64,000 bases of DNA from Muraenolepis orangiensis (lineage: Eukaryota > Chordata > Actinopteri > Gadiformes > Muraenolepididae), in assembly GCA_027704905.1 (NCBI GenBank), contig CM050999.1:10688965-10752964 (forward strand). Reading direction: 5' to 3'. Made by a program: the position numbers and the translations under genes. Under the pieces are notes generated by a model. It saw nothing but the letters and a program-made list of their open reading frames with translations. It made no database searches and was not told the origin of the DNA. Position 1 is the stretch's first letter; each line of letters opens with the position of its first letter. Of this stretch, positions 11,291-34,570 are shown one piece after another.

Positions 11291-11843
11291 TCCTTAGTTG
11301 AGATGTCCTCCAACACAATGACTTGACTTAAGAGGACAGAATGAGCGCTTTCAATGAAGGATTAGGGGGGCCCCTTCCAGCTGAAAGGTACTGTGTTCGA
11401 TCCCCTACGTCTACACGTAGGGGCCCAACCTTTACGTCAGCATCTAAAACGTCTAAACTTAAAAACTACGTCACTCCGGACAAAATAGTCGGCTCAAACG
11501 TGTCCCAGATAGTGAACCAAACACGAAGTTGAGGAATACGCTGACTCATGTTTAGATCACTTCCCAGTGATCTAAACAGGACTTTAAAGACGTGTCTTAC
11601 GTCGTACATCGTTAACGATAAAACACGACAGCGTAAAATAACAATACGTTTAAGGTCCCGACAAAGAACTCGAATATAAACAATAATAGGTCATGTTAAC
11701 GATAGATAAAAATAAGCAAAAACCAGCCCTGACACCATCAAAACATCTGTCTACAGCTGTCAAATGTTAATAATAATCTCCTTTTGCGAGAAAACAACAT
11801 TATAAGTGACGTTAATATTCACTTTAATAATGTAAACACTGAC

Positions 11844-11945
11844 CTGCCATCGGAAAATATCGTCGACGTTATTCAGGCGCGTCACGTGACCAGGAAGCGC
11901 TGCGTCCTACGCATGCGCACCGATGCTCGCCCGCACTATTAGTAC
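11844..11945 (-). promoter_or_regulatory. bach1: Candidate bach1 first non-coding exon and promoter
   Basis: On the - strand the sequence ends GATGGCAG followed by donor GTCAGT (donor bases 11838-11843), suiting a 5' UTR exon spliced to the acceptor at 10224. Just upstream lie a CACGTG E-box (11883-11888) and a TACGCATGCGCA stretch (about 11909-11920) resembling an NRF1 site, in a CpG-rich patch. Element identities are inferred from motif likeness. Confidence 0.6.
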
Positions 11946-12089
11946 TGTAGAGGAATGTGACCAGGAAAGTTGATTTTACATTTGATCAGGTGTTTATTAT
12001 GTACACCAATTATAATTTAACTTATCGTTAATATTTAAATGTACACGAATGTAAAAAAAAAAAAGCAGGTATAAATACTCATTTATTCA

Positions 12090-12262
12090 AGTTCTTAACT
12101 ATTAAGAGGCTAAAACCCATTCTGCATACATATTTTGATTGTTGTTCTAATTGTTCTTTTAGATTTTTGTAATTTTGAGTACATCTTTGCAGCTGGCAAT
12201 AACTATAACACAGTACATTGTACCTTATACATGTGACGAATAAACCAAATCTGAACCTGTAA
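12090..12262 (+). mobile_element. LINE 3'-tail fragment
   Basis: The block TTTGTAATTTTGAGTACATC through CATGTGACGAATAAACCAAATCTG recurs at about 18055-18165. The GTGACAAATAAA-type ending is typical of teleost LINE tails. The rest of 11946-13243 between bach1 and usp16 shows no gene. Confidence 0.6.
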
Positions 12263-13243
12263 TTATATAATTGTTAAGTTTGGGGGTTTTCCATGTTGGT
12301 AGCCTGTGTAACGGACGGTAAACCTCACTCCCTGACGCCTAAAAGACATTCAGTGGGGGGACACTCAATGTTACACATGCACATCATCCACATATAAGAA
12401 CACACTAAATATATATATCATATGTCAGTCAGCCAGTCGTGTTGCAAATATATCATTAACAACAATTAATTTATGTTTTTCCAGGTATTGTTGGCGTCTG
12501 CTTGTTTCAACGTCACTCCCTTTATTAAAAATATTAGCAGCTCAACTCGTAAAAAGTAAACATCCTGATAAGTATCCGTCATAGGCAGAGTAAATACACA
12601 CTCATCATAATGGCACATGCCGTTGGCAATTAAAAAGTAATACATCCTTTTTTTGTTGATACCGCCTGCCATTCCAAATTCAAGTGTTCTTTCTATTCTT
12701 ATATCGAACGCACAAACTGCACTCGTGTGGCAATAGGCAACAACTACGCAAGTTCTGTGGCCTATTGCTTGTCAATTTCCATTTTAAACTGTCTATTTAA
12801 TTTCAATCATTGATGCATTGTTCTAAAACAGAACAAGAAAGAAAAAAAAGAAAAAAAGAAAAACCATGAAATGTGACAATGGGCAGATGTGGTGTTGCTT
12901 GTCCCAGAGATAACAAGTGATGAACTTTAGTGTTACGGGAGACAAGATAGAAAATAAAGTTTAAAAAAGATATTAAAAAAAATCTGAACGCCATAATTGT
13001 TGGTAGATCTGAATTTCATAGATTCAGTTTGAAAAACTAAAAAACTAAAAAAATAATTATTTCAAACTAAATGGTTCATAGTCCGCAGTGGTCCGCAAAC
13101 CAACCATATTTCAGATCAGACCAGATCCTAGTTTGTATTGTCAATCTGAAGCAGCAGCAGCCGCTGCAGTGGTGGTGGTGGTGGTGTTGTTGTTGCTGCT
13201 CCCTGAGTGGGTGGGCTAGCATCGGGGTCATGGGGGTCAAAGG

Positions 13244-23357
<10,114 letters not shown>

Positions 23358-23399
23358 TTCCACCTTCAGAAAAAAAAAAGACAGACCGACAGACCGACA

Positions 23400-23545
23400 G
23401 GTAGAGTGCTTCTTTATTGTTTTGCCATGTGGAACAAGTACAATGGAATGCTTACTCCTCCATTCACTCCTGCAGTAGGACTTCTTCCCAATGAGGAACC
23501 ACCAAAGGAACCAGGAAAGAAGCCAAGAAGAATCCACAATGACTT
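23400..23545 (-). mobile_element. LINE-tail fragment upstream of usp16 ATG exon
   Basis: Contains GAACAAGTACAATGGAATGC and CCATTCACTCCTGCAGTA, matching other copies of the LINE tail. It lies in the usp16 5' UTR intron, just beyond the coding-exon acceptor at 23363. Confidence 0.6.
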
Positions 23546-23724
23546 CTACACATGAAAACGAAAGTAATGATGTCTATTCCTTTCGGAATATACACCCCCC
23601 CTAACGCAAACATACAGCTATAGTCCATGACATCTAGTCTCTCCTGATGATGATGTCTCCTTTCTTTGGTCGCACAGCTGGATGTCTCCTACAATCTACA
23701 ATAAGCTACCTGGAACAACTCGAA

Positions 23725-23940
23725 ATGAGGCAGAGAGGTGGAGGAATAAGACAGAGGGGTGGAGGAATAAGACAGAGAGGTGGAGGAATGAGGCAGAGAG
23801 GTGGAGGAATAAGACAGAGGGGTGGAGGAATGAGGCAGAGAGGTGGAGGAATGAGGCAGAGAGGTGGAGGAATAAAACAGAGGGGTGGAGGAATAAGACA
23901 GAGGGGTGAAGGAATGAGGCAGAGAGGTGGAGGAACAAGG
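23725..23940. repeat. 21-bp minisatellite (CAGAGAGGTGGAGGAAT)
   Basis: Ten to eleven copies of a 21-bp unit alternating GGCAGAGAGGTGGAGGAAT and AGACAGAGGGGTGGAGGAAT. Because 21 is a multiple of 3, frames stay open on both strands; the resulting RQRGGGI or LHLSASF proteins are not believed. Confidence 0.9.
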
Positions 23941-23957
23941 AGACGAAAGAAGCGTAC

Positions 23958-24060
23958 CTGTAATTTGTGATGGAGAGACGAGAAGCAGCGAACATGTGAA
24001 GGCTGCAGGATCTGCCGTGACGACTTCCGGTGTGTTCCGTCGAAAATAGTCCGAGTAGAT
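23958..24060 (-). promoter_or_regulatory. usp16: Candidate usp16 first exon and divergent promoter
   Basis: On the - strand AATTACAG is followed by donor GTACGC (donor at 23956-23957), a fitting 5' UTR exon for the acceptor at 23363. ACCGGAAGT (24023-24031) is an ETS-type site. rwdd2b starts about 450 bases away on the other strand, so this is probably a shared divergent promoter region. Nothing else is seen in 24061-24477. Confidence 0.55.
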
Positions 24061-24477
24061 CGGCGTTGACGTTAAAGGATATTAAGGCATTATTTTTTGT
24101 CATTGATGTTATTACTATATATAATAATTACAGTCATTATGTTTAACAAATACCATATGTATAATCTGAACTTTTACAAACAAATTTAAACTAAAGCGGT
24201 ATTTAAATACAGTCCGACAAAAGAAACAGTCCGGGCAAAACTAGACACTGCGAGAGATTCCTATAGAAGGTGGTACAACCCTACGTGTCTTTTTGTAACG
24301 TTAATACGGGCGAATTACAGTAACGTTTTGCAGACGTCTTTGCGGGAAAGTGTTATTAAGTATCAGTAACGGTAACGTACGTGGATTAAAGTCCGAGCTC
24401 GTCTCGTCGAATCGTCTCGTTCAGTTTTACAATAAGATGGTAGTAGTTGCGTGGACTGTTCATCTGTCATAGGACAC

Positions 24478-27236
<2,759 letters not shown>

Positions 27237-27394
27237 CACCCACTGGTGATTCTACCTGGTGGTCTGGATTTTGATTAGCCACCCCCCTATCATGATCATA
27301 ATGTTAGACCCGACGCGTAGCAGTCTCTCTCGCGCGAAGTACCAACCCGTGCATAAGGGAGCACGACTCTAGAATTGTTTATAAATTATAATAT

Positions 27395-27400
27395 AATAAA
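27395..27400 (+). terminator. Candidate rwdd2b polyadenylation signal
   Basis: AATAAA about 160 bases past the rwdd2b stop. Confidence 0.5.
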
Positions 27401-27424
27401 AAGTAAATAGTCCCACCATAAATA

Positions 27425-27427
<3 letters not shown>

Positions 27428-27481
<54 letters not shown>
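27428..27481. repeat. (TA)n microsatellite
   Basis: Pure TA run. Sequence from 27482 to 27955 is AT-rich without a recognisable gene. Confidence 0.95.
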
Positions 27482-27485
<4 letters not shown>

Positions 27486-27956
27486 CTGGGCCACACCAAA
27501 GTAAAGTCACAATATAAAGTCAATAATATGCACACACGTTTGGAACGTGTGTGCATATTAAAATAATAAATCATTTGGGTATACTCATCAATTTTCTATC
27601 AATGTGTAAAACATAAAGTATTTTCATTAGCGCCCCACCTAAGATTGGTTTAAAAAAAAAGAATATATTTTTGAATAATTGTGTAATTTATATACAATGT
27701 TTCAAATAAATACAAATGTATGTTGTGTGTTAGTTTGCGGGTTTTTTTGTAAGTGTTTAATAAAAATTCAGAGAAAGTGCCCTTTTTATGGGATGCTTTT
27801 AAAAAATATATAAATATATTTAATTTTATTTTGATTTTAGTCAATTCATATATATCTACTCCTGTTTGCGCAAAGTTTCCCTTTCCAAAACATATATTGA
27901 TTGAATAAAAGATAAAAATATCTGGTCGGGAGATGAGACTGTCAAGTTCCGATGCT

Positions 27957-28036
27957 CCCTCCCTCCCTCCCTCCCTCCCTCCCTCCCTCCCTCCCTCCCT
28001 CCCTCCCTCCCTCCCTCCCTCCCTCCCTCCCTCCCT
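27957..28036. repeat. (TCCC)n microsatellite
   Basis: Twenty CCCT units, leading into the 37-bp minisatellite. Confidence 0.97.
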
Positions 28037-28071
28037 CCACGTGTGCTGCTCAGCGGTGCGGACAGTCCTCG

Positions 28072-28488
28072 GCAGTCCCTTCAGACAGGTAGCAGCACCT
28101 CCCACCTTACAGTCCCTTCAGACAGGTAGCAGCACCTCCCACCTTACAGTCCCTTCAGACAGGGAGCAGCACCTCCCACCTTACAGTCCCTTCAGACAGG
28201 GAGCAGCACCTCCCACCTTACAGTCCCTTCAGACAGGGAGCAGCACCTCCCACCTTACAGTCCCTTCAGACAGGGAGCAGCACCTCCCACCTTACAGTCC
28301 CTTCAGACAGGTAGCAGCACCTCCCACCTTACAGTCCCTTCAGACAGGTAGCAGCACCTCCCACCTTACAGTCCCTTCAGACAGGTAGCAGCACCTCCCA
28401 CCTTACAGTCCCATCAGACAGGTAGCAGCACCTCCCACCTTACAGTCCCTTCAGACAGGTAGCAGCACCTCCCACCTTACAGTCCCAT
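28072..28488. repeat. 37-bp minisatellite
   Basis: About 11 copies of a 37-bp unit beginning CAGTCCCTTCAGACAGGTAG, varying mainly GGTAGC/GGGAGC and CCTT/CCAT. Near-identical copies suggest recent amplification. There are no spacers, so it is not a CRISPR-like array. Confidence 0.95.
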
Positions 28489-29264
28489 GTGATGCCGGCT
28501 TTTCTTGGCTTGTTTGAAGGTGAGTGGTGATGAACAAATGACTAAGCTGCCAGTGCCTCGAGTTTACAGCTAATTAGCCAAAAGACTAAAACAAATATAG
28601 TTAACTAAGGTACTAGCTAATGGATAAGTTAGCTCAAAGTTTAGCTAAGGCAATTTATCATGGGCATACAGGCTAATGTACTGTACTTAAGGGGAGACAC
28701 TACAGGTGAATACAGTAAAATGTGTATCTAAAACGTCATCACAATCGCCACATTGATATGCAAATGTAGCGTTAACTAGGCCTAATTTAAATGCGCATGC
28801 ATTTACCAAAGCATTGCAGGTGGAAAGACAAAACATATCACCTCACAACTTCCCAAGATAGTTACTTAAGTCAAGTCAGTATTTTCCCCTGAAATGTTAT
28901 GTTTAAATATGCAGATTAGCTTTAAATGTATAGATGAATTCAGACAGGGTAGGAAAACGAACAGCATTTAGTTTTTTGGATGTTTTCTTTCCATTAGAGT
29001 GAAAGAAAACATGGAAGCAAAATAGACCAAAATAACAACATTTACATGAAAATAGATCTTAATCATTACATGATACGGCGACCCACCCTCATATGTGAAA
29101 GGAGGGAATTGTAGTTACACTGAAACAGTCCTTGTCAACAGCAGTTATTTTATGTTGTGTGTGCGGTAAGTGTAATAATAATGTATTGGATCAGTAATGT
29201 ATTCAGGCAATTCAGTATTCTATTGCTTGGCTTAACTTTTTGTTTTACAAACATTTTCTTATAA
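28489..29264. other. Intergenic, nothing recognised
   Basis: AT-rich, apparently unique sequence. I see no open frame with recognisable protein features and no repeat shared with the rest of the window. Confidence 0.6.
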
Positions 29265-29510
29265 CAAACCTGGAGGATTGAATCCTCTTTATTGGTCCCA
29301 TACATGTAAACACAGTGAAATGTGTTCTCTGCATTTAACCCATCCTAGTATTAGGAGCAGTGGGCAGCTATGTATACAGCGCCTGGGGAGCAGTTAGGGT
29401 TAGGGTGTCTTGCTCAAGGACACCTTGACAGTTTTTGCTCGGAGGAGCCGGGGATCGAACCAGCAACCTCCCGGTTGTGAGGCGACCGCTCTACCTCCTG
29501 AGCTATACTG
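29265..29510 (-). mobile_element. tRNA-derived SINE, best preserved head
   Basis: On the - strand the head has TAGCTCAGGAGGTAGAGCGG (A-box region) and GGTTCGATCCC (B-box), as in a tRNA gene. It is followed by the body shared with 25500 and 47015 and an AGAGGATTCAATCC tail. It is a SINE head and not a functional tRNA gene. Confidence 0.8.
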
Positions 29511-29574
29511 CTATAGTGCCCTTTTTCTCACTTGAGCTCCTGCCCCCGAAAATGTCAGTGCACGTCCCTGGTTG

Positions 29575-29640
29575 AAACACACTATTGTAAGTCGCTTTGG
29601 ATAAAAGCGTCTGCTAAATGACTGTAATGTAATGTAATTT
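29575..29640 (+). repeat. Dispersed GTAAGTCGCTTTGGATAAAA block
   Basis: TGAAACACACTATTGTAAGT then CGCTTTGGATAAAAGCGTCT and a TGTAATGTAAT tail, repeated nearly exactly at 32030-32100 and in reverse near 20690. This motif is abundant in teleost repeats. Confidence 0.7.
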
Positions 29641-30194
29641 GGCACGCAATTGTTAGTAATGTGGTACAAACTGTGGTTTAATAGGATTTTGGCGGTTTCT
29701 GACTACTTTTGGGAATGTTAAACATCCTATCCTTTCCCAAAAATCTTCCAATAATGCCCCCCCCATAACCTGCACCCCATCCCAAATTCTTTATCACCAA
29801 CCGCCACTGAAAAACCAACTGTAATTTTAGGACAGATAGATAGCATTATCTTCTACTGACCAAAGAAAAACAGATAAAGGTATGAATACAATAGAGTTCT
29901 ACTGATGGCCTAATGAATGTCAAATCTGGTGGTAAGGGTTATGTAAACATATTCCAGAGCAAGATAACCCCATATCAATTCATTTAACTTTATTTTCCTT
30001 GTCCTATTAACCACCCGAACATTTATTTTAGCAGATTGTTTCTGTCATACAACCATGATAAACACAATGAGTAAACTCTTCCCCGAATTGTTTGCGTAAT
30101 GCGAAGAAAATTAGTTTAATAATAACTAAAAATATAGATTACCTGAGATGAAATGATTGCAAGATACAATATATTTTGATTAGCCAATTGCAAC

Positions 30195-30340
30195 AGGTAC
30201 ATTGTACTGCTTACTCCCCATTCCCTCCCGCAGTATACATCTCCAAAACAATCCCGTACAAATAATATATACAATAAAAATAAACAAAAAAAGAACAGCA
30301 AAGTGACTGATAAATGATATTTACATGTGTTGAATGTACA
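30195..30340 (-). mobile_element. LINE-tail fragment
   Basis: Contains TACTCCCCATTCCCTCCCGCAGTATACATC and AAGTGACTGATAAATGATAT equivalents of the tail seen at 3307 and 42845. The remainder of 29641-31180 shows no gene. Confidence 0.65.
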
Positions 30341-31184
30341 TGTGCTACACACAGGTACACACAGGTAGACAATAGATGGTGTTTTAATCTGCCAATGTTA
30401 TTAAGCCATGCTTGCCTTCTTTCAGTACAGAGTGCCAGAGTTTGCTCCACTTGATTTTTGATTATAGAAGGAATAGAACTTCAATTGTCAAGTGTACACG
30501 TCGCAAATATATGGCATGACTGAAAATGTTTTTCCTAGTAGTCTACAGTACACCATGTCAGTGTAGTCTATCAGTCTGTCAGTGTGGGTTTGAAAGTTGC
30601 AAAAGCCACTTCATTCATGTCATCAACTATTAAACCTTGTTTCTCAGTATTCTAAAATGCTATTCATTGTAGACCTAACTGTAGACCCAATAGACTGTAC
30701 ACTACACCATGACTGTAGTCTTGTGATTTTTTTTGATTGTAAGGTTTGGGTCCTCTCGACCGTGTTAGTTTTACTGTAGAACTGGCAAACTGGTGGTTAA
30801 GTTGAGTTTACATTTATGTAATTCATGCTGCTTTTACTATAATCATTTGGTGTGATTTGTTTAGGCCTATGTAGAGACGCCACCCATCTACAATGTAGGC
30901 GACAGCAAATAGAGCTTGTTTTTCTACTTTGTTATTGTTGTTCACGCTGAATACATAAGGAATGGCAGTAATGGAAGTTGAAATAAAGTTCCTATTCCTT
31001 TATATTATTGTATTATAATTATATTATATTATAAATATATTATATTATTAATATGACGTGAGGTTCTGCTAGCTTTACACAAAAAACAGCCGATTCAAAT
31101 TTGAATCAGTTCTTCTACGAATTTTGCAACACAAGTACTTCTACTTAAGTACAGAATGTGTGTACTTTTGCCACCTCTGTCCAG

Positions 31185-31480
31185 GACAAGGCCCAGCAGG
31201 AGCTGCTCATGGTGAGACAGAGGCTGGAAGATGAGCTGAGACAGGAGAGCCATGCACTCTGTGCTGGTCAAGAAGGAGGGAGCTCATCTCCCAGATGTTG
31301 CCTTGACCCTCCATACTAATTGTGACCGTGGCTCCTAAAATCAGAGGAGGCTGACATGTCCAAGGAAGGCCTGGTGAGGAGGGCTGAGGTGGTCCAGCAC
31401 ATGAGGACTGCCCAGAGCCTGGAGCTGGCCGACCCCATCAACAGCCTGGATGAGGAGGCCGCCGTCGAAATACGCAAGGT
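31185..31480 (+). CDS. Possible exons of an unrecognised coiled-coil protein
   Basis: After a CTCTGTCCAG acceptor the frame reads DKAQQELLMVRQRLEDELRQ, which is coiled-coil-like, before stopping near 31318. A second stretch from about 31338 reads DMSKEGLVRRAEVVQHMRTA and DPINSLDEEAAVEIRK, with a possible GTGGCA donor. Both look protein-like but no complete gene model links them to each other or to the exons from 33162. The stretch follows a dispersed GTACTTCTACTTAAGTACAG repeat, so it may be a retained or degraded fragment. Function unknown. Confidence 0.35.
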
Positions 31481-32123
31481 GGCACTAATCTGTACCACAC
31501 ACACACACACGCGGGACGGGGAATGGCAGATGCCTCACAATTTGTGGTGTGTTTGTGTGCTTTAACGTATGTGTTTAACATTGAGGTTCAGGTTCTACAG
31601 GCCCGTCGATATTCACCAACATTACATAGTGGATACAAATCACAAAGTCCACGTTGAAAGACTTTAACTTTAGCTCTGACCACTGTAGGAAAATATATAT
31701 TTTACTTTTTTCACATCATGTGTGTACTGTGCTTAAACATTAAGACTGGGCCTTTAGTTACTAAGTAGATTACACTTTAATCTTAAAAACAGAACGTTTA
31801 TGATTAGTCTTTTCCCTAATATAAATACATATGCATACATCCCGATTGTTAACATTATCAGATCTAGCCTTAGTGAATTAGACATTTATTCTGGCATATT
31901 CTCTCTCTAAAGAGGCTGTTTTATTCACAATGTTTTAATCTATTTCACAAAATGTCAAAATAGAAGCAAACAGAGGTTGCCGGGTAGACTGATAGGGTTT
32001 TAGTGTGCATCATCAATAGTGTGTTGAAACACACTATTGTAAGTCGCTTTGGATAAAAGCGTCTGCTTAATGACTGTAATATAATGTAATGTAATGTAAT
32101 CATGGTCACCATATAGACCACAG

Positions 32124-32340
32124 CCATTTTGGAACTGTCAAAGGGGGGGAAACTGTCATGACGACGGCCCTCCGATAGAATGTTGTGTGATGTCACAATG
32201 GCCAGACGGAATGCCGATGTCATAGAGGCGCCATTTTGGAACTGTCAAAGGGGGGGAAACTGTCATGACGACGGCCCACCGATAGAAAGTTGTGTGATGT
32301 CACAATGGCCAGACGGAATGCTGAAGTCATAGAAGCACCG
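32124..32340. repeat. 107-bp tandem duplication
   Basis: CCATTTTGGAACTGTCAAAG with about 100 following bases occurs at 32124 and again at 32231, with few differences. Confidence 0.85.
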
Positions 32341-32519
32341 TCTCACAGCTGATCTTCATCAGTTGACCTGGGGTTTCGTGCGTGCAGGTTGTGTTTTCCA
32401 CTGCTTGCCGTGCTTTTCTTTGTGCTTTTCTTTGTGCTTTTCTATGTGCTTTTCATTGCTTTGAACGTGCATCGTTTTGTTGAGACTCCCTGCAAAGAGA
32501 CCCTGCAAAGGTATATTTT

Positions 32520-34570
32520 GATTTGATTAATTATCTGCATCTTTTAAGTACAGTTAAAACAAATCAGCCTTACCATAGCCCTCAAAGAGGCACTGCAACA
32601 AGGGGATTTAGAATCAAACAGGCCCAAAATAAATGCAAATACAAATGTGATATTTAGCATGTAAACAGGAAAACATAATAATCCGTCAGAAAGTGTTAGT
32701 ATAACATGAATTTGGTTGGTCTTCAGGTCATCTCGGAGACCCACTGGACTTTGGCTCCAACCCACGTCCTCCTCTGACGTTGAGGTGGCTGTTGACTCCA
32801 CCCCTCCTTGGCCACGCAGGGGCCCAACATTTACATTTACCATTGATAAAGCTTTTCATGTTTCCAGTACAATGGAAACAACACAATAGTCTACCTAGTC
32901 AACCAATTGAGTTATATTTGATAAACCCAACCCTGATTTCACTGATAACTCATGAAATGGTTTAGCTCATCCACCTGTTGACCATCAACAAACTGTTTTA
33001 TTACATTTGTAATACTACCAGATTTATATTTATCTTTTAATCCAAGTTCTCTCTGAAAGAGGATACAAGACAGATTAGACCACAGATACAGTTGACCACA
33101 AGTCTCCTCCACTAAGACGGCCACCAGGCTCCCTCAGCTCCTCTGCTCCATCCCGGCGCAGGACGCCGTGGGGAACGCAGAAGAAGTCCCCCAACCCTGC
33201 CTCTCCGCCACGGACACCGTGTGGATGGAGGGTAACTTGTTTGCAGTGGAGGAAGTTGAGGAAGTGACCTCGCCGCTGGATAACGTCACAGTGACTCCGC
33301 CTTCTCCGAGACCCTGCAATGGTTTGTTTTGATTTGATTGATTATCGGCACTTCTGAGTACAGTTAAACCAAATCAGCCTTACCATAGCCCTCAAAGAGG
33401 CAGTACAACAAGGGGATTTAGAATCAGACAGGCCCAAAAGAAATGCAAATACAAATGTGATATTTAGCATGTAAACAGGAAAAAATACATTTCTCTGAAT
33501 ATACGAGTATAAAATAATCGTCCTTAATTTGGTTGGTCTTCAGGTAATCTCGGAGACCCACTGGACTTTGGCTCCAAGCCCACGTCCTCCTCTGATGTTG
33601 AGGTGGCTGTTGACTCAACCCCTGCTTTGGCCACGCCCTGGCAGGGGGTGGTTTCTGGCCTCACCATCGGAGGGGTCATCGACCAGCCGCTGACTCAGGT
33701 ATCCATGTTGCTCAAGCCGTCCCACATGGGGACCAGTACTGTCCCCTCAACTGATGACTATTGCTCTTAACATAAATCCATTCTTTTTGACGCAGCAGGT
33801 CAATAGCCTTCTCCAGCCCAACACTCCTCACCAGGTCTCCACATGTTGGAATGAGATGCTGCTGATATATTAGTAACATATTAGTCTTTTGTGAATGCAT
33901 ACATTTAATGCAGCAAAATTCCCAGATGTTCACACACTCGCTAGTATTACTCAGAGTGAGAAGAACCACAAATGTACAATTAATACATTTCTATAAACTT
34001 TTGGGACATCTCGGCGTTCCCCTCGGCGCAGGACCCCGAGGGGAACGGCACAGAAGTCCCCCAAGCCTGCCTCTCCGCCACGGACACCGTGTGGATGGAG
34101 GGGAACTTGTTTGCAGTGGAGGAAGTTGAGGAAGTGACCTCGCCGCTGGATAACGTCACAGTGACTCCGCCTTCTCCGAGACCCTGCAATGGTTTGTTTT
34201 GATTTGATTGATTATCTGCACTTCTGAGTACAGTTAAACCAAATCAGCCTTACCATAGCCCTCAAAGAGGCAGTACAACAAGGGGATTTAGAATCAGACA
34301 GGCCCAAAAGAAATGCAAATACAAATGTGATATTTAGCATGTAAACAGGAAAACATATACATTTCTCCGAATATATTAGTATAACAGAATCTTCCTGAAT
34401 TTGGTTGGTCTTCAGGTCATCTCGGAGACCCACTGGACTTTGGCTCCAAGCCCACGTCCTCCTCTGACGTTGAGGTGGCTGTTGACTCAACCCCTGCTTG
34501 GGCCACGCCCTGGCAGGTGGTGGTTTCTAGCCCCGCCCTCATAGGGGTCATCGCCCAGCTGCTGACTCAG
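32520..34570 (+). repeat. Three-copy local duplication (811- and 870-bp spacing)
   Basis: The block starting GATTTGATT and running through CAAATCAGCCTTACCATAGC and TGTGATATTTAGCATGTAAA recurs at 32520, 33331 and 34201. Each copy ends in an exon beginning GTCATCTCGGAGACCCACTG (GTAATCTCGG in the second). The first copy has lost a base (CCAACCC against CCAAGCCC) and its exon frame is broken. Confidence 0.9.

Noticed and set aside
23647..24103. RQRGGGI/LHLSASF repeat proteins
   Set aside because: 21-bp minisatellite keeps frames open by arithmetic.
28072..28488. CRISPR-like array of 37-bp repeats
   Set aside because: Head-to-tail minisatellite with no spacers.
29447..29507. Functional tRNA gene
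   Set aside because: The A- and B-box-like sequence is attached to a SINE body shared with other copies, so it is a SINE head.
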